Below are positions 8,467-17,229 of a stretch of DNA of 64,000 nt, in pieces. Location of the stretch: NCBI RefSeq assembly GCF_021390245.1, contig NZ_JAJUXH010000002.1, forward strand, positions 186,001 through 250,000, given 5' to 3'. How positions within the stretch are numbered: position 1 is the stretch's first letter; each line of letters opens with the position of its first letter. This DNA is from Dyadobacter sp. CY323. Its GTDB lineage: Bacteria; Bacteroidota; Bacteroidia; Cytophagales; Spirosomataceae. The notes below the pieces were generated by a model. That model was not told the origin of the DNA and made no database searches. It saw only the letters and a program-made list of their open reading frames with translations. A program made the translations under genes and the position numbers.

Positions 8467-8964
8467 GTGGGCAAAACTAAATTTGAAATCTCCCTGGAAT
8501 CTGGCATTCACCAGAAATTTCAATCTTTCATTGGTGAATGGGAAGGCGTTACAAAAACCTGGTTCGAGCCCGATGTCGGGGCAGACGAATCGCCTATGAA
8601 AGGAATAATCCGGTCTATTCTAGGCGGAAGATTTATCCTGCACGAATACCAGGGAACTCTGAGCGGCTCGCCTTTCGAGGGCTCGGCCACCTACGGTTTC
8701 GATCTCGGGAGTAACAAATTTCAAGCTGCCTGGATCGATAGCTTCCACATGAGCACAGGTATTATGCTTTCGGAAGGCCACGAAATCGGAAATGGTTTTT
8801 CTGTTCTCGGAAGCTACGGAGGCCCGGACATTCCTGAACCATGGGGCTGGCGGACTACGCTTGAACTTGTCAATCCAAATGAGCTGATCATCACAGCCTA
8901 CAACATTTCCCCGGAAGGTCAGGAAGATAAAGCGACAGAGACGGTTTATAAAAGGGTTGGGTGA
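8467..8964 (+). CDS. DUF1579 family protein
   Basis: This 165-residue protein shows the DUF1579 pattern: FQSFIGEWEGVTKTWFEP near the N-terminus, then a series of beta strands with GGRFILHEYQG, FEGSATYGFD and FQAAWIDSFH, suggesting a lipocalin-like barrel. It has no signal peptide, so it is probably cytoplasmic. The start is a GTG at 8467; no in-frame ATG gives a family-like N-terminus. Function is unknown. It ends 5 bp from the convergent nuclease gene and is divergent from the AraC regulator, which could control it. Confidence 0.85.
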   Translation: MGKTKFEISLESGIHQKFQSFIGEWEGVTKTWFEPDVGADESPMKGIIRSILGGRFILHEYQGTLSGSPFEGSATYGFDLGSNKFQAAWIDSFHMSTGIMLSEGHEIGNGFSVLGSYGGPDIPEPWGWRTTLELVNPNELIITAYNISPEGQEDKATETVYKRVG

Positions 8965-8969
8965 TGCAT

Positions 8970-10079
8970 TCAAAGCTGTGACATTTCCCTTTTTATAAAA
9001 AACTCTATTTGCTCTTTACTTGGCAATTCAACCAGGTATTTGCTGACAAAAAGCGGCATGTCACTGTCAGCAACCGCATATTCGACTAATGCTCTGTTTT
9101 GGTCGGTTACCAGCAGCAATCCAACTGGGGGATTATCACCTTCGAGCATGATCTCCTTTTTGTAATAGTTGATGTACGTTTTCAACTGACCAATATGCTC
9201 GTGTTTGACTTCATTGGTCTTCAACTCAACGAGCACGTGACATTTCAGGATCCTGTGGTAAAAAACCAGGTCGATAAAATAGTATTCATCACCGATTGTA
9301 ATTCTTTTTTGCTTGGCCTCAAAGCAGAAACCATGGCCTAATTCAATTAAAAATGCTTCCAGGTTATCGACTAAGGCTTGTTCCAGCTCATTCTCATAGA
9401 CAACTTCTCTTGCTTTGAGGCCTAAGAATTCAAATGTAAATGGCGATTTAATGATATCTGTGATCCGCAGCTTTTCCGCTTTCTCGTTCGAGTCGAGTCT
9501 GAGTTTTTCCGGATTTATACTCATTCCTGAACGTTCGTAGTATAAAGTAATGATCTGTCTTTTCAACTCGCTAACACTCCAGTTTCCTTTGATGCATTCG
9601 GATTCGTAGAAGTATCTTTTGGCTGGTTTCTTTATCGGCAGTAGCAGCGTAAGGTGAGAAAAAGAAAGTTTTGAAATTAATGTCTCCGGATCAACGGCTG
9701 CCCAATTCATTTGCTGAGGACTTTCTAAAAGAGTTAAGTTGGAGTCTGATCTCAAATTAGTGTAATTACCAAAACCAAAGTCCTGCAATTGTGCAGACAG
9801 TGTCTGCACAATTGCAGGGTAAGAAAGGTGAAACTGTTTGAAAAGTTTTAAATTCCTTGCACCCAGCCCTTTAACATTAATTTTATCTGCAAGATCTTCT
9901 AGTAAACGTTCACCATACCTCGCCCGATCCTCCCCATTCTGCTCAAATTCTACAATGTAAAACCCGATCAGCCAATTTCGGATGGTCAGATGTTTGTTAA
10001 TGGCCTTGATGGCATTTTGCTGAAGAGTGGTGTGGGTTTCCTGAATGACGTTAACGAGGGAGTGGAAGTTGTGATTCAT
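8970..10079 (-). CDS. YhcG/DUF1016-family PDDEXK nuclease
   Basis: A 369-residue protein with the two-part YhcG architecture: an N-terminal DUF1016_N domain (about residues 1-150, TLQQNAIKAINKHLTIRNWL, YGERLLEDLADKIN, GLGARNLKLFKQFH) and a C-terminal PDDEXK nuclease domain with YFIDLVFYHR and VLVELKTNE supplying the Asp and Glu-x-Lys. Members occur alone, with restriction-modification genes and in mobile DNA; the cellular role is poorly defined. Here it stands alone. The ATG at 10079 is chosen because the family begins about there and because an upstream start would overlap the divergent M23 gene. A perfect 37-bp palindrome lies inside the gene at 9782-9818. Confidence 0.9.
   Translation of the reverse strand: MNHNFHSLVNVIQETHTTLQQNAIKAINKHLTIRNWLIGFYIVEFEQNGEDRARYGERLLEDLADKINVKGLGARNLKLFKQFHLSYPAIVQTLSAQLQDFGFGNYTNLRSDSNLTLLESPQQMNWAAVDPETLISKLSFSHLTLLLPIKKPAKRYFYESECIKGNWSVSELKRQIITLYYERSGMSINPEKLRLDSNEKAEKLRITDIIKSPFTFEFLGLKAREVVYENELEQALVDNLEAFLIELGHGFCFEAKQKRITIGDEYYFIDLVFYHRILKCHVLVELKTNEVKHEHIGQLKTYINYYKKEIMLEGDNPPVGLLLVTDQNRALVEYAVADSDMPLFVSKYLVELPSKEQIEFFIKREMSQL
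9782..9818. repeat. 37-bp perfect palindrome inside the YhcG-type gene
   Basis: An 18-bp arm starting CCTGCAATTGTGCAG is followed by one base (9800) and its exact reverse complement. It encodes part of YPAIVQTLSAQLQD on the minus strand, at the junction between the N-terminal domain and a variable linker. Perfect dyads of this length are rare in coding DNA, so this may be a palindromic insertion kept in frame or a regulatory site. Confidence 0.7.
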
Positions 10080-10192
10080 CGATGAAGTTAAAAATGTGAA
10101 CCAGCAAACTGCATAACCAAATACACAGCTCCAATTCGACTTTTCCAATGGCACGAATTTGTTATCCTTCGGCTGGATGATTGATTCGAGCG

Positions 10193-11362
10193 ATGAAAAG
10201 AATATTAAGACTACTATTTGTAATTCTAATTTGTTGGCTGGAAGCATGCAAGCCAGTGCCCGTTTCGCATTGGTTTCCGGTTACACCAAAAGAGCATTAC
10301 GAAAAAGAATTGCTTAAAAATAAGCTGGAAAAGACGATTGCCGGACAAACCTGGTTCAGAGTCGGTGAAGAAGTTCTGAGCGATTCGGTCTTTTCGGTAG
10401 CACCCTACCAGGAGCGTTTTTTCCTCGGTGACTCCATTCCTGCTCAGGCTATCAAACTTAAAATTCCCGAGGGACGCAGACTTATTATTACTCCATTAAG
10501 AGAAGATACGCTGTCGAAATTGTTTGTTGAGTTGTATAAAGTCAAAGGAAACGGCAAAACACAACGTCTTGACTACCTGAGTGAAAATGGTCAGTCACTT
10601 ACTTACGATAACCACGAACAGGACACGCTTTTACTCCGATTACAAACCGGGCTAAACGAAAATCTTGCTGTAACGCTTACTTTGGCCACATTGCCATCAC
10701 TCGGATTTCCGGTTGCGGGCCACAGCATGTCGGATGTGATCAGTTATTGGGGAATGGAGCGAGACGCCGGAGCACGTTCACACGAGGGAATCGACATCCG
10801 TGCAAAACGCGGAACGCCGGTAATTTCGGCCCAAAATGGGTTTGTGACACAAACTGGGACTAATAATCTAGGCGGAAAGGTGGTTTTTGTCTCATCCATG
10901 GCCAGCCCCTATTCCATCTACTATGCGCATTTGGATAGTCAGCTCGTATCAATGGGCCAGCGTGTGGTTCAGGGTGACACGCTTGGGCTGGTTGGAAATA
11001 CAGGTAATGCGATCACGACCTCGCCGCATTTGCATTTCGGGATTTACGCACGCGGTTCGGGGGCAGTAAATCCGTTGCCGTTTATCAATGACCGAAAGGA
11101 AAAACTTCCCGGTTTACCAGAGAAATCACGCTGGCTGGGCGACACGGTAACCATTAAAAGAAAGGCAAATCTGTATACATCTGCGCAATTTCAGGACTCG
11201 GGGCGCATTGCCGCATTGCCTGCAAACACGTCCGTTCGCATTATTGGTGAAATGGGAAAAGGGTTCCGGGTTCAACTCCGGAACGGTACAAAAGGCTACA
11301 TCCCCACCGTCCCACTCTCGGAAGTCAAAAAAGATATCTCAGAATTAACAAAAAACCAGTAG
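10193..11362 (+). CDS. M23 family metallopeptidase lipoprotein with SH3 domain
   Basis: This 389-residue cell-wall endopeptidase begins with a lipoprotein signal peptide ending in LEAC, then an N-terminal beta-rich region, a LytM/M23 zinc peptidase domain (about residues 175-300) and a C-terminal SH3-like domain (about 320-380, ending GTKGYIP). The zinc and catalytic motifs are complete: HEGIDIRAKRGTP (first His and Asp), YYAHL and SPHLHFGIY (HxH). It should cut peptide cross-links of peptidoglycan from the periplasm, anchored to a membrane. The ATG at 10193 is preferred over an in-frame TTG at 10181. The stop codon lies inside an inverted repeat that may be its terminator. Confidence 0.9.
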   Translation: MKRILRLLFVILICWLEACKPVPVSHWFPVTPKEHYEKELLKNKLEKTIAGQTWFRVGEEVLSDSVFSVAPYQERFFLGDSIPAQAIKLKIPEGRRLIITPLREDTLSKLFVELYKVKGNGKTQRLDYLSENGQSLTYDNHEQDTLLLRLQTGLNENLAVTLTLATLPSLGFPVAGHSMSDVISYWGMERDAGARSHEGIDIRAKRGTPVISAQNGFVTQTGTNNLGGKVVFVSSMASPYSIYYAHLDSQLVSMGQRVVQGDTLGLVGNTGNAITTSPHLHFGIYARGSGAVNPLPFINDRKEKLPGLPEKSRWLGDTVTIKRKANLYTSAQFQDSGRIAALPANTSVRIIGEMGKGFRVQLRNGTKGYIPTVPLSEVKKDISELTKNQ

Positions 11363-11384
11363 CGAGCTAGTCGACTACTGGTTT
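11353..11384 (+). terminator. Hairpin at the end of the M23 peptidase gene
   Basis: AAACCAGTAG pairs perfectly with CTACTGGTTT across a 12-base loop, and the TAG stop codon is part of the stem. Only a short T run follows, so termination may be weak; it lies between convergent genes and could act on both strands. Confidence 0.45.
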
Positions 11385-11411
11385 GACATTCATGGTGAAT
11401 AAGAATGCAAT

Positions 11412-11819
11412 TTATCGCTTTTCGGCGATCATTTCGAACTCCTGACCTTCAAATTCGACGAAAATACTCAGCTTGTCCGACTTATCGAGATTACCTACTT
11501 TTTGGGTTCCGTCATAGATGTCGATGCCGGTACTACCGACGCTTTTCAAATTTAATGCGCCCAGATCCTCCTCAACTTCGTCCTGTCCATCAATTATACC
11601 TGAGATCGTGCCGGTAACCACTTCGGCTGAGAATTTTTTGAATTCCAGCTGGACGGTGGCTTTTGTCAACGGAATGTTCTGCCCGTCGATTTCCAGTTTG
11701 GTCAACTTGTAGTTACCGGCTACCTGTGCGCTCAGTTCGGGAGAAGGATTTTTGTCCTTATCCTCTTCGCAAGCGAAAAACAAAGTTGTACTAAGTAAGA
11801 GAAGAAAAATCTTTTTCAT
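11412..11819 (-). CDS. Small lipoprotein, lipocalin-like, unknown function
   Basis: This 135-residue protein has a clear lipoprotein signal (MKKIFLLLLSTTLFFACEED), so it should be lipidated on Cys17; the acidic residues after the Cys resemble the export signal of surface lipoproteins in Bacteroidota. The rest is a beta-rich domain (VAGNYKLTKLEIDGQ, KATVQLEFKKFSAEVVTG) similar in layout to lipocalin-like domains common in this phylum. It converges with the M23 peptidase gene and is divergent from the histidine kinase gene. No enzymatic motif is visible. Confidence 0.8.
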   Translation of the reverse strand: MKKIFLLLLSTTLFFACEEDKDKNPSPELSAQVAGNYKLTKLEIDGQNIPLTKATVQLEFKKFSAEVVTGTISGIIDGQDEVEEDLGALNLKSVGSTGIDIYDGTQKVGNLDKSDKLSIFVEFEGQEFEMIAEKR

Positions 11820-12003
11820 GGCTGCTAGATTTTATTGAGTTAAATGTCTTTTGACACAACAAAGGTAGCAGCAATGATACGCGGCAATCAATCCTATGAA
11901 AGTATGATATTTGAAAAATCGTGCTTTTAGAGGATATTATTAAAAGGTTTTATTTAGGAATTTTGCCTCTGTAATTTTCCACTCGAACCTCCCCTACGGA
12001 TTC

Positions 12004-13932
12004 ATGAACTCGCTTTTCAAAATATTCTTTTTTGTCCCGATCGCCCTGAATGTCTCTGCTCAGAACAGAGATGTAACGGCCATTTTACAAAAAATACAAA
12101 CCAGCAAACAGGATACGAACCGGGTACTCGCCTACATTGAATACGGAAACTACCTCGAAAATCAGAATCTGGATAGCGCTGCAAATTACTATCTCAAGGC
12201 AGAAACGCTGAGTGAAAAGCTGAATTATGCGACCGGAAAATTCAAATTCCGCACCAATTATACTTATATATTAAATCTGCAGGGAAAGTTTGAACAGGCT
12301 TTGAAGTTCAATAAAGAAAGTCTGGAGATAGCAAAAGCTATGAAAAACCCGCTGAATGTCGGAAAAAGCCTGGCTAATATCGCAGTCAGCTACACCTATA
12401 TGGGAAATTTCACGGAGTCTATCAAATACTACCAGCAATCCGCAGATCAGTTGGAAAAACTGGGATTAACAGAGTACCTGCCAAGGCTTTACATCAACAT
12501 AGGCAGTGCATTTGAACATGCAAACCTTTTTGAAAAATCGCTGGTGTACAAACAAAAGGCATTAAAGCTGGCCCGCCCTTTAAAAGACAGCCTCATGCTT
12601 GCCGATATACTGACTAACATCGCGACATGTTACCTCAACCTCAAACGCTACCCGGAGGCGACGGCTCACTTTAATGAAGGACTTGCGGTGGCCAACAAAA
12701 TCCAATCCGACATTTTCGTCATCCAGGCATACGCAGGTCTGTGCCGCACCAACCGCGCATCGAAAAATTTGGATAAGGCCAGATCTTATGGAGAAATGGG
12801 GCTGGCACTGGCAAGAAAATCGGGGAATGTGTTTCTGAAAATGGAATGTTTGAGAGCTTTAATGTACGTGGCGGAAGACAGTAAACAACCGGAACTATCG
12901 GCCAGGTACACGAAAGAAGCACTTGACATTGCGGAAGCCAACGATATGACGGATCATTTGGTGGAACTGTACGAAGATTATGCGACGGATCTGGAACGCC
13001 AGGGCAAACACAAGGCGGCTTATGAATACTTAATGAAATACGTCATGCTGAATGACTCGATCCAGGGTATTGACGTACAAAAACAATTGCAGGAACTGGA
13101 CACCAAATACCTGACAGCTCAGAAAGAGAAACAGATATTGACCCTTGAAAAAGACAAGCAAAAACGTAATACACTCATTTACAGCCTCATTGCCGGCATT
13201 CTCGGACTAAGTATTATCTCCGTTTTAGTTTACCGGAACATTGCTGCCAGAAAACGCATTGCGGAAAAAGAAATAGTGCAGCTGCAGCAGGAAAAGCAGC
13301 TTGTGGCCACAAATTCGATTTTAAAAGGCCAGGAAGAAGAACGCACCCGCGTAGCCCGTGACCTCCACGATGGTCTGGGTGGATTATTATCAGGTATCAA
13401 ATTAACTTTAAATTCCGTGAAAGGGAATGTAATCCTGCCCGAGGAAAGTGCTATGACTTTTACCCGGGCGATTGGTCAGCTGGACAGCGCGATCAGCGAA
13501 ATGCGCCGTGTCGCACATAGTATGATGCCCGAAACCCTCGTGCGTTTCGGGTTGGTCGATGCATTGAGTGATTTTTGCGAAGGCATCAGTTCCTCGGGGC
13601 AGATCGCCGTGAACATGCAGCATTTTGGTTTCGACAAAAGACTTGATTCATCGGTGGAAATCATCATTTACCGCATTGTTCAGGAGCTTTTGAACAATGT
13701 ACTTAAATACGCGGAAGCAACTGAGGTGCAGGTACAACTTACCCGTATCGATAACCATGTGAGTGTGACGGTGGAAGATAATGGGAAAGGATTTGATGTG
13801 TCAAAACTGGAAACCAATAAAGGGGCGGGAATGCGAAATGTGCAGGCAAGGGTCGATTACCTCAATGGAAAACTGGATATTCAGTCCAAGCCGGATGAGG
13901 GGACTTCTGTTCTGATCGAGATTGTTTTATAA
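12004..13932 (+). CDS. TPR-containing sensor histidine kinase (NarX/DegS-like, HisKA_3)
   Basis: A 642-residue membrane sensor. A signal peptide (1-20) leads to periplasmic tetratricopeptide repeats (about 40-350), a coiled segment, one transmembrane helix (about 390-408), a cytoplasmic coiled coil, a HisKA_3 dimerisation domain and an HATPase_c domain (about 545-640). The phosphorylated histidine is His455 in RVARDLHDGLGGLLSG; the N-box is QELLNNVLKYAEA and the G-boxes include VEDNGKGFDV and GAGMRNV. It would phosphorylate the response regulator encoded 21 bp downstream. TPR-kinases of this layout are common in Cytophagales; the signal sensed is unknown. Confidence 0.93.
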   Translation: MNSLFKIFFFVPIALNVSAQNRDVTAILQKIQTSKQDTNRVLAYIEYGNYLENQNLDSAANYYLKAETLSEKLNYATGKFKFRTNYTYILNLQGKFEQALKFNKESLEIAKAMKNPLNVGKSLANIAVSYTYMGNFTESIKYYQQSADQLEKLGLTEYLPRLYINIGSAFEHANLFEKSLVYKQKALKLARPLKDSLMLADILTNIATCYLNLKRYPEATAHFNEGLAVANKIQSDIFVIQAYAGLCRTNRASKNLDKARSYGEMGLALARKSGNVFLKMECLRALMYVAEDSKQPELSARYTKEALDIAEANDMTDHLVELYEDYATDLERQGKHKAAYEYLMKYVMLNDSIQGIDVQKQLQELDTKYLTAQKEKQILTLEKDKQKRNTLIYSLIAGILGLSIISVLVYRNIAARKRIAEKEIVQLQQEKQLVATNSILKGQEEERTRVARDLHDGLGGLLSGIKLTLNSVKGNVILPEESAMTFTRAIGQLDSAISEMRRVAHSMMPETLVRFGLVDALSDFCEGISSSGQIAVNMQHFGFDKRLDSSVEIIIYRIVQELLNNVLKYAEATEVQVQLTRIDNHVSVTVEDNGKGFDVSKLETNKGAGMRNVQARVDYLNGKLDIQSKPDEGTSVLIEIVL

Positions 13933-13953
13933 AAGCTTAATCTATACTAAAAG

Positions 13954-14571
13954 ATGCCTGTTAAAATTCTGATTGTAGATGATCACCCCATGGTACTGGA
14001 GGGATTAAAATCGCTGCTCGCCGATGCTGAGGGGATCGAGGTTGTGGGAACGGCTTGCAATGCGATCGATGCAATCGCATTTCTAAAAAATAACCCCGTC
14101 GACATCGCATTTCTGGATATTAACCTCCCCGACATCAGCGGTATTGACCTTTGTAAAAAAGTAAAGGAACAATTTCCGGAAGTGAAGACACTCGCATTGA
14201 GCACATTTAGCGAACGGGCGTACGTTTCGCGCATGATCCAAAATGGCGCGTCAGGTTATCTTATTAAAAGTTCTGGAAAAGAGGATATCCTGGAAGCGAT
14301 CCAGCAGGTGCAGGCCGGCGGTTATTTTATGAATGTGAATTTCGACCAGGTTGCGGCACCTGCCGCCCAGCGCGCGGTCCCTTTTTTGACAAGGCGAGAA
14401 AAAGAAGTGCTTTTATTGATCGCCGAAGGTCTGACAAACCCTCAGATCGCCGAGCAGCTTTTTGTGAGTGTGACCACCGTCAACAGTCACAGACAGAATT
14501 TGTTAATGAAATTCGAAGTTTCAAATACCGCTTCGTTAATAAAGCTGGCGGCTGGGTTAGGGTTGATTTGA
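13954..14571 (+). CDS. NarL/LuxR-type response regulator
   Basis: This 205-residue protein has a receiver domain (1-120) with Asp9/Asp10, the phospho-acceptor Asp55 (AFLDINLP) and the conserved Lys in GYLIKSSGKED, followed by a GerE/LuxR helix-turn-helix (about 140-205; LTRREKEVLLLIAEGLTNPQ, VTTVNSHRQNLLMKF). It is the cognate partner of the TPR histidine kinase 21 bp upstream. No target is evident; the nearest downstream gene is a convergent sulfatase. Confidence 0.95.
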   Translation: MPVKILIVDDHPMVLEGLKSLLADAEGIEVVGTACNAIDAIAFLKNNPVDIAFLDINLPDISGIDLCKKVKEQFPEVKTLALSTFSERAYVSRMIQNGASGYLIKSSGKEDILEAIQQVQAGGYFMNVNFDQVAAPAAQRAVPFLTRREKEVLLLIAEGLTNPQIAEQLFVSVTTVNSHRQNLLMKFEVSNTASLIKLAAGLGLI

Positions 14572-14720
14572 TGTGTAGCACCGGTGATCTTGAAAAGAAC
14601 TATTTTATTATAGATAATGAAACCGGCATTGCACTATGAAAATTCTATCTCCATTTACAGTGTAAACCAATCTATGCTCACCGGAAATGCGTCTCGATCG
14701 CTTTAAGCTCTATTTGTTTC

Positions 14721-16166
14721 TCAATTCGTTGCCAAACTTCCAAATGGAAAAATAGCCGATGTAACGTGCGCACGGTTCATGATCTGACCAAGTTCCTTTG
14801 CCTTTTCCGGAAATTGCGGGGTCAGGTTGGTTGTCTCGGCGGGGTCTTTCGACAGATCGTACAATTCAACCAATGCATCGGGATTTCCGGCCGCTTTCAA
14901 CCTCACAGCCTTCCAATTACCTTGCCGCACGGCCTGCCTGCCTCCCTGCTCGTGAAATTCCCAGTACAGGTAATCATGCTTTTTCTGTGTCGGTCTTCCT
15001 CTCAATGCATCGGTAAATGAAATCCCGTCGATATTAGCAGGTGATGTCGTATGAGCCAGTTCAGCAAACGTGGGCAGAATATCCCAGAATGCTCCGATAA
15101 ATTCACTTTTTGATCCAGGTTTAATGGCTGCCGGCCAGCGCGCGGCGAATGGCTCCCTCACTCCACCTTCATACAAATCGCGTTTTACACCCCTGAAACC
15201 GCCGCTGCTATTGAAAAATTTGGGATCTGCGCCACCTTCCACATGCGGGCCATTGTCGCTTGTGAAAATGACCAGTGTGTTCTTGTCAAGTCCTTTTTCT
15301 TTCAATTTCTCCATCACCTGACCCACGTACAGGTCCAGCCGGGTTACCATTGCGGCAAAGGTTGCATGCGGAAACTCCTGCGAAGCATACCCGCCAGACG
15401 TAGCACGAACCCCATAATCCGCTCCCTTGAAAGGCTTTTCTTCAAATTTGCCTTTATAATATTGGAATATACTGTCGTCCGGGACGATCAGCTCAGCGTG
15501 TGGCAGGATGTATGGTAAAAACAGAAAAAAGGGCTTCGATCCGTTCTGCATTTCAACAAAACTGATCGCTTGTTTTTGAATGAGATCGGGAGCGTACTCC
15601 TTGTTATAAAGCAAGTTCTTATTTCCTTCGAGAACCACTTTCTTAGAGTTGTCCCAAAGGTGATTTGGATAGTAACGGTGTGCCAGGCTTTGGCAATTAT
15701 ATCCGTAAAAGTGATCAAAACCCTGCTTATTCGGCTCACCTTCTGATCCGACAGGCCCTAATCCCCATTTGCCGAAAGCAGCCGTATTGTACCCGGCCTT
15801 TTTTAAAACTTCCGCGACAGTGACCACCGAATCGGCAATGGGCTGCTGCCCCTCCGGCTCGACACTTTTATTTCCCCGAATATAGGTATGACCTGTATGC
15901 TGCCCGCTAAGTAGTGAAGATCGGGACGGTGCACAAACGGAGGTTCCTGCGTAAAACTGGTTGAAAATCATACCCTCACGGGCAAGTTTGTCAATGTTAG
16001 GCGTTTTGATCAGTTTCTGACCATTGAAGCCGACATCACCATAGCCGAGGTCATCAGCCAGAATAAAAACAATATTAGGCCGTGCCGGTTTTTGAGCCTG
16101 CGCCAGCAGGTCGGGACGCAGAAAGACAAACGCAACACCTATCAGACTGAAAATCCGTTTCTTCAT
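14721..16166 (-). CDS. Secreted type I sulfatase (arylsulfatase family)
   Basis: A 481-residue alkaline-phosphatase-superfamily sulfatase with an N-terminal signal peptide. The formylglycine signature is SVCAPSRSSLLSG with Cys78 in the C-x-P-x-R context, so activity requires a maturase encoded elsewhere. Metal-site motifs follow: NIVFILADDLGYGDVG (two Asp) and VIFTSDNGPHVEGG. The chosen ATG at 16166 puts the signal peptide MKKRIFSLIGVAFVF first; an upstream in-frame ATG at 16223 gives a non-typical extension. It should release sulfate from a sulfated sugar or sulfate ester in the periplasm. A second sulfatase lies 1.1 kb upstream on the same strand. The 5' leader holds a long structured element at 16341-16427. 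Confidence 0.92.
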   Translation of the reverse strand: MKKRIFSLIGVAFVFLRPDLLAQAQKPARPNIVFILADDLGYGDVGFNGQKLIKTPNIDKLAREGMIFNQFYAGTSVCAPSRSSLLSGQHTGHTYIRGNKSVEPEGQQPIADSVVTVAEVLKKAGYNTAAFGKWGLGPVGSEGEPNKQGFDHFYGYNCQSLAHRYYPNHLWDNSKKVVLEGNKNLLYNKEYAPDLIQKQAISFVEMQNGSKPFFLFLPYILPHAELIVPDDSIFQYYKGKFEEKPFKGADYGVRATSGGYASQEFPHATFAAMVTRLDLYVGQVMEKLKEKGLDKNTLVIFTSDNGPHVEGGADPKFFNSSGGFRGVKRDLYEGGVREPFAARWPAAIKPGSKSEFIGAFWDILPTFAELAHTTSPANIDGISFTDALRGRPTQKKHDYLYWEFHEQGGRQAVRQGNWKAVRLKAAGNPDALVELYDLSKDPAETTNLTPQFPEKAKELGQIMNRAHVTSAIFPFGSLATN

Positions 16167-16340
16167 GAATATCATAGAGAGTGATAACTTAAAAAGGCTT
16201 TGAAACCGAAAGGTTACTTGCAAAACAGCTTAAATAAAGCCTTTTTGAAGAAAAAGCCAACTTTGATTTTAGAAAATCGAACTTAAAGTCATGAAGAGAA
16301 CAAAGAAAAAAAGCAGATTTGCGGTGTATATTTGTTCCCA

Positions 16341-16427
16341 ATACCCTACGACAGCCGGTACGACTAGCATGAATTGACAACCACCGAAAATTCCGGCAAG
16401 TCGGCACCAGGCTGTCTCTTAGGGTAT
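16341..16427. other. 87-nt nested hairpin element in the sulfatase leader (16167-16560 otherwise empty)
   Basis: This intergenic stretch has no credible gene. It contains nested complementary arms: ATACCCTA with TAGGGTAT, GACAGCC with GGCTGTC, GGT with ACC, and CGACT with AGTCG, separated by short bulges, around a loop of about 33 bases. The element lies 175-261 bases before the sulfatase start, so on the minus strand it would be in the 5' untranslated region. I do not recognise it as a known riboswitch class; it could be a structured leader, a small RNA or a relic of a mobile palindrome. The pairing is read directly from the sequence; function is not known. Confidence 0.5.
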
Positions 16428-16560
16428 CAGGAGCAACATCTATTTGTAGTAATCTTTATTATCGAAGAAAACATTAATCTACTTAATTGATAGACAAAAT
16501 AAAGATATTGAGCTCAGAAAAACAATAGCATGCCTCATTGATGTCAAAACTTTCTTGAAA

Positions 16561-16866
16561 TTAAATAGTGAGGGGTTTTGTGGGGGTAATCCGCTGGACA
16601 CCCTGAATGCGTCCGCTACTCTTCACTTTCCATATATCGAAGTTCTTCTGCATTTCCAGCCAGAATTCAGCATTTACACCGAATCCCTCCTCTAATCGCA
16701 CCGCCATCTCCGCCGAAACGGCGGCCGTTTCGTTCACTACCTCAGATAACTGTTTTCGGCTCACATTCAGCGCTTTTGCAGCCTGAGTAACTGAAACTTT
16801 CATTTCCTTCAAAATATCTTCCCGAAGAATCGCTCCGGGATGCACTGGTTTCATTCCACTTTCCAT
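16561..16866 (-). CDS. higA: HigA-family antitoxin (XRE)
   Basis: This 101-residue antitoxin of the HigA addiction-module family starts MESGMKPVHPGAILREDIL and has an XRE helix-turn-helix (VSVTQAAKALNVSRKQLSEVV) followed by the family-typical MAVRLEEGFGVNAEFWLEMQ. It would bind the RelE/ParE-fold toxin encoded immediately upstream and repress the operon. It begins 9 bp after the restored toxin stop (16876-16878). It looks intact although the toxin gene is frameshifted. It is of a different subfamily from the HigA at 928-1314. Confidence 0.92.
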   Translation of the reverse strand: MESGMKPVHPGAILREDILKEMKVSVTQAAKALNVSRKQLSEVVNETAAVSAEMAVRLEEGFGVNAEFWLEMQKNFDIWKVKSSGRIQGVQRITPTKPLTI

Positions 16867-16875
16867 AGTTCTTTC

Positions 16876-17156
16876 CTAATGGTAGTCCACATAATCCACA
16901 TCAAAAACTTCATCATCCCTGAACGTGATAAAATCCTGTAATTACCCGTCACCCACACAGACCAAATCCCAGATCTATTTCCGGTCAATTGATGAAGTCT
17001 GTAACCCGGAATCGCTCGAATCGGGTCTAATGTTTTCGCAGCATTTAATGCTGACAAAATGCGTCTCAACTTCTCTATTTGTTCCGGCGGTAGCTTTGAA
17101 GGATTATTTCTTTCCCAAAGTAGCCGCAGGCCTTTATGTTTAAAGGTCTTTATCAT
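16876..17156 (-). pseudogene. higB: HigB/RelE-family toxin, frameshifted near the C-terminus
   Basis: The reading frame starts as a HigB-like plasmid-maintenance toxin (MIKTFKHKGLRLLWERNN, LNAAKTLDPIRAIPGYRLHQ, GIWSVWVTGNYRI). At about 16921-16925 one base is missing: restoring it gives FRDDEVFDVDYVDYH and a TAG at 16876-16878, the standard family C-terminus, 9 bp before higA. As sequenced the protein instead ends with an unrelated tail at 16851, overlapping higA. The lost C-terminal Tyr-His region is the part important for RNA cleavage in this fold, so the toxin is probably inactive, unless the base is a sequencing error. Confidence 0.8.
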
Positions 17157-17229
17157 GTTAATATAGTGTGATACCCCAAAGGTTACAATATTTTCCTTAC
17201 TAATTGTGTCTTCAATAAAAAAGTTAACG

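Noticed and set aside
16189..16407. Open frame of 72 codons on the minus strand upstream of the sulfatase
   Set aside because: It overlaps the sulfatase signal peptide and the paired arms of the 16341-16427 element; its residues look random.
16341..16427. Structured element considered as a tRNA or a known riboswitch
   Set aside because: It has no T-loop, anticodon stem or conserved core sequence of a class I know.
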